From: Chimonanthus salicifolius
Taxonomy: Eukaryota > Streptophyta > Magnoliopsida > Laurales > Calycanthaceae
DNA length: 64,000 bases
Reading direction: 5' to 3'
Assembly: GCA_013350335.1 (NCBI GenBank)
Contig: CM023539.1
Location: 12,710,302 to 12,774,301 of the forward strand
Under the pieces are notes generated by a model. The model was not told the DNA's origin. It made no database searches and was given only the letters and a program-made list of their open reading frames with translations. Every line of letters starts with the position of its first letter. Within the stretch, counting starts at the first letter, position 1. Both the position numbers and the translations under genes were made by a program. This document shows, in pieces, positions 45,803-55,000 of the stretch.

Positions 45803-47587
45803 TGTAGCACCCCACCCAAGTCCCACATCGGTTGTGGAGTTGGGTGGAGGGAGCCATATATGAGGAGGCAAAGCCCCCCTCCAACACAAGGCATTTTGGG
45901 CCTGGTCTTGTGGGCCAGGCCCAATGCAAAGCCGTGCGGGCCGCCCCATGTGGGGCCCAAAGCAGACAATATTGTGCTGAAGGGACGGGTTGTTACATTT
46001 GGTATCAGAGCACGGTTCAACACTCGGACTGTGTGGGCTCCACTTGTGTGACGTTGCCTGCCTGTGTGTGTGGACCAGTGTTGTTAAAATCGTCCGAGTT
46101 GCGAGTCAACTCGGACGAGTCGACTAGGCTTGGATGGTCTAGCGAGTCAACTCGCTAGTTCAATCGAAAAAACTCATTAATCGGCCGAGTTTTGCGAAAA
46201 TCGAAGATCGGGCGATTCCAAAATCGTGAATCGCACCATCGTGCGATGAAGAGGGAGGAAAAAAAAAAAGGAAGACACAAAGAAGGCGCACTTCACCTTT
46301 GCTAGAGACCCATCCTTCCTCTTCCTCTTCCTCTTTTCTTCTTCTTCATCGCCCCTCTCCATCGCCGTCGGTTTCGAAAACCTCCTCTGCCCTTTCATTT
46401 TCAACGAAATCAAATAAAACCCCGCATTCCTTTCTTTTGTTAGTCGCTTTTAACCAAAGCAGAAATGACACGTGGACGGTAATGTGAAGGTAAAGTTACC
46501 GCAAGCTGGTGGACTTTTTTTACCTATTCGCATATTATATAATTTTTTAACATTCCTGCAGTTGACAAAAGATGAGTTATATTCGCATATTATATATATA
46601 TATATATATGCGGTATATTTTTTTAACTTCAATAATCATTTATATATTATATAATATAATGTAATACTATAAATATTTTTTTAACATAATATAGTTTTCT
46701 AATAATAGAAAACAATTTATGCACTTAATATTTAATTATGTATGTTTAAATCTTGTATTGATAGTTTTTTATCCTTTTTTTTTTGTGGATGATTATTTTT
46801 TTAATGGAACATTTACTGTTTCACTTTATTTAGACCTTATCCGAACGTACTTCTATGGAAAAGAAATAATAAATTAATTTCAGGGATTTGATAAGAAATG
46901 GAGTTTAAATAATAATAGTGCACTATCTATATTAATAATGCATTATGAAAAATAAGTTCAGCGTCTCAGTTTAGTTTTAATAAAATGTTAATTATTGAAT
47001 ATAATATCTTATCAAATTAAATTAGAATTTTTTACTATATTGACTCCAGAAATAAATTTTAATTTAACAATATTTATATATCTTATTAAATAAATAGAAC
47101 TGATAGTAGAACTCCACTACAACCTTTAACATTATTAAACTAAATCAGTTATTTTAAATCATTAAATCAATAACTAAATCAATAAATAATAATTATAGCA
47201 AAAAAAAGTAAAAAATGTTAAAACTCTTACGATTCTACGATTTACGATTTACGATTAACAAGTCACTCCTAGATCGATTCACGATCCGAGTCGAGTTTGA
47301 CAACATTGGTGTGGACCCCCTCTTAGTGTGACGTGACAGAGCTGGGGACGGCTCTGGTCTTAAGGGGGGTGGATTGTAACACCCGACCCAAATGGGGGTG
47401 TGGGAAAAAAGTCCCACATCGCCCATGAGGTGGAGGGGATGTGGGGTTATAAGAGGGTGCTCCCCTCTCCTTAGCACAAGGCCTTTTGGGCCTGATCTTA
47501 TGGGCCAGGCCCAATACAAAGCCGTGCGGGCCGCCCCACGTGGGGCCCAAAGCGGATAATATTGTGTTGAAGGGACAGGTTGTTACA
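45803..47587 (+). mobile_element. TRIM retrotransposon (copy 3), itself interrupted
   Basis: The LTRs are 45803-45997 (195 bp) and 47375-47587 (213 bp), starting TGTAGCACCCC or TGTAACACCC and ending TTGTTACA. The primer-binding site TGGTATCAGAGC is at 46000-46011 and the polypurine tract AAGGGGGGTGGA at 47362-47373. The insertion broke the host LTR sequence CTTCTTCAGGTACTC, which is intact in the 3' LTR at 49842-49856. This left the target duplication CAGGT (45798-45802) and CATGT (47588-47592, one mismatch). A Mutator-like element occupies 46077-47308, and without it the TRIM is about 545 bp. Confidence 0.93.
46077..47308. mobile_element. Mutator-like TIR element, 1232 bp, inside TRIM copy 3
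   Basis: The left end reads AGTGTTGTTAAAATCGTCCG and the reverse complement of the right end reads CAATGTTGTCAAACTCGACTC. A perfect 9-bp target duplication, GTGTGGACC (46068-46076 and 47309-47317), is diagnostic of Mutator-type transposition. The left part carries repeated CGAGTCAACTCG and the right part ACGATTTACGATT. The interior is AT-rich and has no transposase. Same end type as 54359-55252. Confidence 0.88.
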
Positions 47588-48354
47588 CATGTACTCTTTT
47601 ATCTTCCTATGTCTCTCTTCTTCTCTCTTTTCCTTTTCTTTTCATACCACTGCCAACACCTTGTTTGGAGCCCAGATCTGTAGCTGAGACCCCTTACCAT
47701 CCATCCTTACTACCGTAACCCTTCCATAACCTTCACCAGTTTCGCTTTTCTCTAAAACTCGCCCTATCACTTTCGCCCCTCATCCAAAACCCCTTCCCTG
47801 TTGTCGCCAGCCTTTCTTTTACCCTCCTTTGTTTTCGCCAGTCCTAGATCCATCCCTTTTCTGAGCCTAAAGCCATCGCCACCTCCAAATCTTCTCTTTT
47901 CTGCTACTGTGACCTCCAAATACTCCTCCCTCTGCCTTCGTTTCCGCCTCCCACCTTCCTTCTTTTCGTTTAGACCATCTGTATTCCCTCTTTATGTGAA
48001 GCCCTAATTTTCACTAGTACCAACCATATCCCTCCTTTTATTTTCCTCTTTGAACCCATATGCAATTCACAACCATATCTTTATTCCATTTATAACCGTA
48101 TGGCAATTCAGTTAAATAAGCTATGCTCGTTTCATCCAAAACTATTCCTTTCTTTTGTATTTGCTTACACTTGATTCCACGGATATTTGCATTATTATCT
48201 GTGGTAAATTTTTTTATATTAATTAATTGCATTTATTAATTGGATTTTAATTTCAGCCAATTTTATCTTAGGGTGCATTATTTTCATCCCTCCTAATATT
48301 TAGGAAACCAAATTTAGGCATTTAGGGTCACCCTATATCCCTTGCCCTATGTCA

Positions 48355-49545
48355 AATTGGTATCAGATCTTAAGTTGGGTTGTTTTCTTAAACACACACG
48401 GTCTTAAGTTGCATCGCATAAAAAAAAAAAAATTAATTAATTAATTATAAAAAAAATTACATTGTATCATTCTTAGAGTTGGTCATTTTAGCACATTCAA
48501 CATGGACATTCACAGCTTCTTAAGATTCTTGAAGACATTAATACCAGTTTAATCAACATTGAAACCAAAATAGAGAAACATGCATTTTGCCTTCAATGCT
48601 GAATCTATGGGCATTTCACAGATAATTGTCCCATTCAGGTTAAGAAGTTAGGTGTGTCCCCATAACATCCCCACCCACAGATCCTATTTAGGTGTCAATG
48701 TCACCCAGTCTATCTGAGTCTGTACATGCATCTGCACCGTACATTCATGAATCGCACGCTGAAATTAATAGTCACATTAATGGATGCGACGAAAAATATG
48801 AGTTTACTACATATTCTCAATGTGAGTCCAAGGAAATTAATGTGGTAGACCTTACACCCAATCCAGAACCAACACCTTCACCTCTAAGCCCCACTCCACA
48901 TCAGCATGACCTGACCCACAACCTGACATTCCCGACCCATCCCAGGACCCATGCTATGCACCTATCCATGATCCAATGGTTTTACCCACTAGCCTCACCC
49001 CACATCCGCCTCACCTTGTCCCAACTATGCATCCTTCACCGATTCGTCCTTCTTTGCCTTCCTTGTTTCCCAAAAGAGAAAATATAGAATTTATCTTAGT
49101 AGAGGAAGATGTTTCCATCACTGCAGAAGGACACCACCTATATCCTGTGACGCGGAATACCAAGTTCATGAATGGTGCCACTTGGTTGACCGCGAGAGAG
49201 CCTCAGCGACTTGCTCCAAATCTGCTAGAGAGATACCAGAGTCTTGTTTCATCAGAGGAGTATGTTGTTCATATTTTTCTGCTGCCAACACCCAGAGTTG
49301 CTCGTGACATCCGTTTTGGTTTCCAAGCATACCATCGATGGCGGAGGAGACTTTGACTAAAGACCTCATGCACGCATATATCACTTGAAGACCCCACTCT
49401 AGGAAGATGCGCATGTGGGTAGATTTGTCTCACGTGCGCAAGCTACACTTTGAAGACCTCACACTGGGAAGGTGCACGTGTGATTTTGCTCGCTTTCTGC
49501 TTGTCTGTTGGAACTCGAGGTCGAGTTCTTCTCAGACGGGGAGAT
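48355..49545 (+). pseudogene. internal region with gag zinc-knuckle remnant
   Basis: Just after the primer-binding site, translation near 48560-48650 gives EKHAFCLQC, a stop, then IYGHFTDNCPIQVKK. That is a CX2CX4HX4C zinc knuckle of Gag with a stop inside it. Two overlapping open frames follow (48692-49087 and 48976-49356), proline-rich and then ending RDIRFGFQAYHRWRRRL. I do not recognise them, and they may be degenerate gag or captured sequence. No protease, integrase or reverse transcriptase is present. Confidence 0.6.
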
Positions 49546-50592
49546 TGATGCGGAGCATGCTTCGGTTCCTTGTTATTACCGCTATGCTATTTTCGATTTA
49601 GTATATTCGGTTGTTTTAGTTTTTTTTAGTAAGAGTATTTATGTAATTTTCTTCTTTTATTTTAGTTTCTTTTTAGAGGTGCCATAGCTTATAAAAAGCC
49701 CTCTCTTGTAACTTATTACACGATCGATTGATGAATAAGAATTTGAGAAAGTTTTCGCAAATACCAGTGAGTGATGCGGTTGATTGTTGGAGTGATTCCG
49801 AAGGGCGAGAAGCCTTGGCATGAGGCCACTTTCTTCTTCAGGTACTCTTTTGTCTTCCTCTGTCTCTCTTCTTCTCTCTTTTCCTTTTCTTTTCATACCA
49901 CTGCCGACACCTTGTTTGGAGCCCAGATCTGTAGTCGAGACCCCTTACCATCCATCGTTACTGCCGTAACCCTTCCATAACCTTCACCAGTTTCGCCTTT
50001 CTCTAAAACCCACCCTATCACTTTCGCCCCCCAGCCAAAACCCCTTCCCTGTTGTCGCCATCCTTTCTTTTACCCTTCTTTGTTTTCGTCAATCCTAGAT
50101 CCATCCCTTTTCTGAGCCTAAAGCCATCGCCACCTCCAAATCTTCTCTTTGCTGCTACAGTGACCTCCAAATACTCCTCCCTCTGCCTTCGTTTCCGCCA
50201 CCCACCTTCCTTCTTTTCGTTTAGACCATCTGTATCCCCTCTTTATGTGAAACCCAAATTTTCACTAGTTCCAGCCATATCCCTCCTTTTATGTTCCTCT
50301 TTAAACCCATGTGCAATTTACAACCATATCTTTATTCCATTTAAAACCATATGCCAATTCATTTAAATTAGCTATGCTCGTTTCATCCAAAACTATTCCT
50401 TTCTTTTGTATTTGCTTACACTTGATTCCAAGGATATTTGCATTATTATCTCTGGTAAATTTTTTTATATTAATTAATTGGATTTTAATTTCAGCCCATT
50501 TTAGTTTAGGGTGCATTATTTTCATCCCTCCTAAAATTTAGGAAACCAAATTTAGGCATTTAGAGTCACCCTATAGCCCTTGTCCTACATCA

Positions 50593-51334
50593 CCACCCTA
50601 CCAAAAAAATCGAATTTCATACAACATATAGTTAGTAATTTTTTTTTAAAGGTAACATATAGTTAGTAAATATTATAAAGAAAAAACCTATAAAATACTC
50701 CTAAGAAATGTATTAAAAAAAAAAGGATAATGGAAAAGAAACCACAAAAAGGAAAAAATAAAGTAAGTGATAGAAACCTTCAATTCAAATGTAGAATCCA
50801 ATTATATCTCAGATAAGATATTATATCCTAGTTCCAAGTAAGATAGATAGTATGGCAAGGACATATCAAGGTAAATGTTAGGGGTTATATCCTCACATAG
50901 CTTAACACATTAACATATTTAATGACAATAAATATATTTTTGACATGACCTGGCATTCAGGTTAGTGGGTTATGGGTTCGGATATGGCTAGATCGGAAAC
51001 CCCATCCAAAAAAGGACAGATTTTAGATTTGGATTGGAACATGGATCCAAATGTTAAACAAATCTAAAGATTGCATCCTAACCCATTTATTTAAGGTTGA
51101 ATGCTTTTGGGTTTTCAGATTTTGGACATCTATTTATATCCCTACCAATCATGACTCATAACATTTAAAAGTTATTCAGCAACCAGACCACAAATTTACT
51201 TGTGCAAAACGGGTGGTTGTTTTCATGTGTTCTCCACAAAGCATTTTATTAATCAGCAATCAATGCAAAAGGAAAGAGCTCTGAAGGATGCCTTCCCTTG
51301 GCCTTTATGGCTTCTGAAAACAAAAGATCTATCG
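50593..51334. other. intergenic or intronic, no gene seen
   Basis: Between the 3' LTR and a LINE remnant. AT-rich, with no coding signal. If the nucleotidyltransferase gene on the minus strand is complete, this would be part of an intron. Confidence 0.45.
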
Positions 51335-51965
51335 TGAGCGAGTAAGATGATGTAATTGCATGGAGGGTTGAATGATCGATTTTTTTAGAAGGCCCCTTAG
51401 AGTGTTTGAATTGAACAAATTGGAGGTTCTTAAAGGACTATTTGGGAAATCCCATATATCAATGGAAGAAAAACATCGTAGGATTTGGACGACTCCTCTG
51501 GGCAATTTTCTGTAAATGCAGGTTTAAAGGTGGCTCTGGGTGCAAATAAAACAAGTAGTCCATCCTGCTCACAAGTCTTGAAAAGTAAGGCCCTCCAAGT
51601 GTTCAGTTCTATTCTTGGTAAGCAACAAAGGGTAAGAACCAGATAGGATGCAACTTAAGGATAAGGGCATATTATCAAATGGCGCTTCTTTGGATTGTGT
51701 ATTGTGCAAGGAAGTAGAGGAAAATGTTGATCACCTATTTTGTAGGTACCCTTTTGCCCATAGGTTTTGGGCTATTTTTTTGAAGTTGTTGGATTGTATG
51801 TGGGTCCTAAGGCTTCATATGGAGAAATGGCACGGGAGCCATTTAAAGGGGAAAGAGTAGTAGCTTGGAATTAGATTGGATTGACAGTGTTGTGGTCAAT
51901 TTGGAAGGAGAGACATAAATACTTAAGTTTATTAATACACATGGGATTAAGCAACAATTCAAGGT
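51335..51965 (+). pseudogene. LINE remnant, zf-RVT region (LINE D)
   Basis: Plus strand. Broken frames give DDVIAWRVE near 51350, and at 51700-51770 the zf-RVT pattern CVLCKEVEENVDHLFCRYPF (C-x2-C...H-L-F-x3-P). This is the zinc-binding domain after RT in plant L1-type LINEs. Many stops. No poly(A) was seen. It lies about 70 bases from nucleotidyltransferase exon B. Confidence 0.65.
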
Positions 51966-52033
51966 TTAACATTTTGAATAATACAAGATAGAAAAATGAA
52001 AGTAATACAGAATATTCAACATTTGGGAATTAC

Positions 52034-55000
52034 TCTGAAGTGCATATAGGCGTTTTGCAAACTTCTTTAGAACACAAACTATCTGGTCTCGAGGAAAGGC
52101 AACTGCATCTTTACTGAAGTTAACAGATAAATCCAGATCACTTTCAGCAGTGAATACATCCATCACAAATGAACCAAATGCCTCCACGATAGGAAAACCA
52201 TTGTCATTACCTGAAGAAATAGAAAATGAGTAACATGGTGAGCTTTCACATGGAGTTGAAGCAAAGCAAACTGTATTTCATAACATATTTAAAAGCAAAA
52301 ATGTTAAAGAATAAAAAGGAATAATAAAAAAGCACAATAGAAGGAAGCCGCGTGAAAACATGCAACCATAACAACTGAATATCCAGACAAAAACTCCTAA
52401 ATGGAAAGAATAGCAGCAATAATAGGGGTATCAAAAGAATTTTTTTTTTTCTGAGAATGATAACCATTTTTATATTAGATTTCTGAAATGGTAACCTGAA
52501 TTGAACACATAATCAAAATGGCAAAATGATCTATACCAATATCCAAACCGTTATTAGGGTCCAGAGTCAACAATGGGGTTGTGTGGGACTACTTTTTGTA
52601 AATCTAAACTGATTATCAACCATTTCCGCTATGAATTCGTACCCACCCCCCACCCCCGCCCGGATTCATATATAAAATTAACGTGTGTCCTCCATTGGAT
52701 GAATCAATTTTAAGATCATAAAAGTTAAGTCTGAGAATCCTCACCCTCTGGATGGCTTGTAGGATCCATTCGTGGATGCAGAAGCTAAAAGTGGATAACC
52801 AAGCCATCTATCGGTGCCAAAAGGGAAAATTTTCTGTTTCAAGGTGGATGGTGTTCTATGAGACATCTATTTCAGCTGGAGGACCATACCACCAATCAGG
52901 TATATAACTTAACTACATGGAAACGGGGCTGCTCATGTTATGCAAGCAAAATTATCTGGCATGGCAGGGAGGAGAAACCAATCATAGTGTGTTTTTTTTG
53001 TTAATTTAACTCGACGTTATTAGATTCCATTGAGAGAGAACTGGAGAAACTAGATTAGCAATTAAGTTATTTTCTGTATTTGTTTCAAGTTCAAAGTCTT
53101 GTTGACTTGTTTACAGTGAAGCAGCACATTTATTTAACCGAATAAAAAGAACAATCCTACTCTATTAAGAATCAATAGGAGGGTCATTTGAACAATGGTT
53201 GGAAACTTACAAAAACACAAACATGAGTGTATCTGAGGCCAATTTCAGATCGCTGGCCTTTAATCCTCAACATCATTTAAGAATCTGGAAACCAATGCCT
53301 CTAAGATTTGAACTTATGTAGCTTAAAGAACCTGGCTTCCATGATGAAGAGAATTCTTGATGGATTGAATACAACCCTCAGGGCTGAGTTGGTTTAAGAT
53401 GTCTTAAAAATTGAAGCATCTAAAACATAGACAACACTGGAAGTAGATAACTTTTGGCACCACATTTAGTCAATGGCAACCATTTTTTTTATGTAGACCT
53501 ATGTACCCAATAGATGAAGACCATAACCAGCCATTATTTGGAGAACCTTGAGAAATCCAATCAGGAATAAAATTGGAGTTTTTCCAAAGTCCCACTATTA
53601 AAAGACTGGTCTATAGTGTTTTCCACTCAATTGGACATGGTCCTATTGGTTGTAGGGTCAAATTAAGGGGTTCTAGGTTTCATAGGCTTGAGTTTTGGGC
53701 CTTTTCCAGCATTATTGGATTTTACTTGTTAATTTTGACAGTTCTTTTTGGCTGAAGTAGAGGGCAGCTAAGTAATTTTACATTTGTTTATGTGATAGTG
53801 GTTGAGATTATATTCTCTAGACATTCTATAAATGGTTTTAAAGATCCAGATGATGTGGACCTATTGGGCTTGCTTTAGAATTGTAAAACTTGTACATACT
53901 CATGTTTAGTGGACTGATATAGCAGCATTATTGTACAAAAACGAGATTGCAATTTAGGGTTATTTGTTTCCTTCAACAAAACTTCTTTGGAGTAGACCAT
54001 AGAGGCTCTTATACAGGTAAGAGTGCGGTTTTCCTCTCTTTAATCATCGGCGTGCAGATCTAAAACCTTGAATGGCTAATTTCACATGGTTTTGTGAGTT
54101 CTCCTTTCTTACTACCACATGTGTGAAGATTGGTGGTGACTTTCTGTTCTATTAGCAATCTCTTTAACAGTAGTTAGTTGAGCATTTCAATTTGCTTGCT
54201 TCATAGAAAGTTACCAAGATTAGATATTGATGCGGAGCACTACCAGATTGCATTAGTTTCGTTATTTTATCCAGTTATTTAGTTTATTTGTCATGAGTTG
54301 GATTATTTATTTATTTATTTCCTTATTCCATTCCATTGTTAGAGTTGTACTTTTGGACAAGGTCGTCAAAATCGCACGAGTCGCGAGTCGACTCTTTCTT
54401 CTTCTTCTTCTTCAATTTTCTTCTCTCTTTCATTTCGTCTCCACCCATTCTTCGTCGTCTTCTCTGTTCTTCTTCGCCTTTCTCTTCCTTTCGTTCACAG
54501 GTATCCACGAGGAGACCCTAAAACAGTAAAACTCCTCTTTAGTTTCCACTCCTCTTTAGTTTCGCAGCCCATGAGGAGTGGCAGGACTATGCTCACGCAA
54601 CCCTCTTTAGTTTCCAGTCCTTTAGTTACCGTGAGACTTTTTCGAGGAGCCCTTTTAGTTAACAGTCCTTTTTAGTTAGAGACTTTAAGTTTCGGCTTTT
54701 TTCGTTTTTTTCTATTCTTTTTCTTATTTCTTAATCTACTATTTTGAAAATCTTCTCTTCTTCTTCTTCCCTTTAACCACAGATCAATCACACACAAGAC
54801 ACAAGGATTTTACTTGGTTCCCTCCAATAAAAAATTTTGCTCGGGGGCTCCACCCCCTAGCCCCCGAACAAGGGGGCACTGCCCCCCTTTGACCCCACGC
54901 GAGCTCAGCGGGGAGCTCGAGCCCTGAACGTGGCCAGTGAGAATGGATCACCAATAAATATCTGACAATCAAGCTCAACAAACCTAACACAAGTACCCAA

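Larger units (their letters stand above)
45525..50592 (+). mobile_element. non-autonomous LTR retrotransposon with a nested TRIM
   Basis: The 5' LTR is 45525-48354, truncated by about 20 bases at its start and interrupted by a TRIM at 45803-47587. The internal region is 48355-49545 and the 3' LTR is 49546-50592 (1047 bp). LTRs start TGATGCGGAGCATGC and end GGGTCACCCTATAGC...TCA. Both contain TTATAAAAAGCC as a TATA box (3' LTR about 49689-49700) and a C/T-rich leader-like half. A primer-binding site, TGGTATCAGA (48358-48367), follows the 5' LTR. The internal part is only about 1.2 kb and lacks pol, so this is a LARD/TR-GAG-type element. The 5' border abuts a C-rich run next to the LINE ORF1 remnant, and no target duplication can be shown. 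Confidence 0.85.

Noticed and set aside
45779..46158. Overlapping open frames on both strands
   Set aside because: They are the GC-rich TRIM LTR read in different frames. The same text recurs in all TRIM copies and carries no protein.
46592..46611. (TA)n run that could be a TATA region of a gene
   Set aside because: Short AT microsatellite inside a Mutator-like element, with no gene downstream.
47801..48007. Serine/proline-rich frame (also 50052-50366 and 60112-60471)
   Set aside because: C/T-rich second half of the LTR family. It is repeated in each LTR and has no conserved frame.
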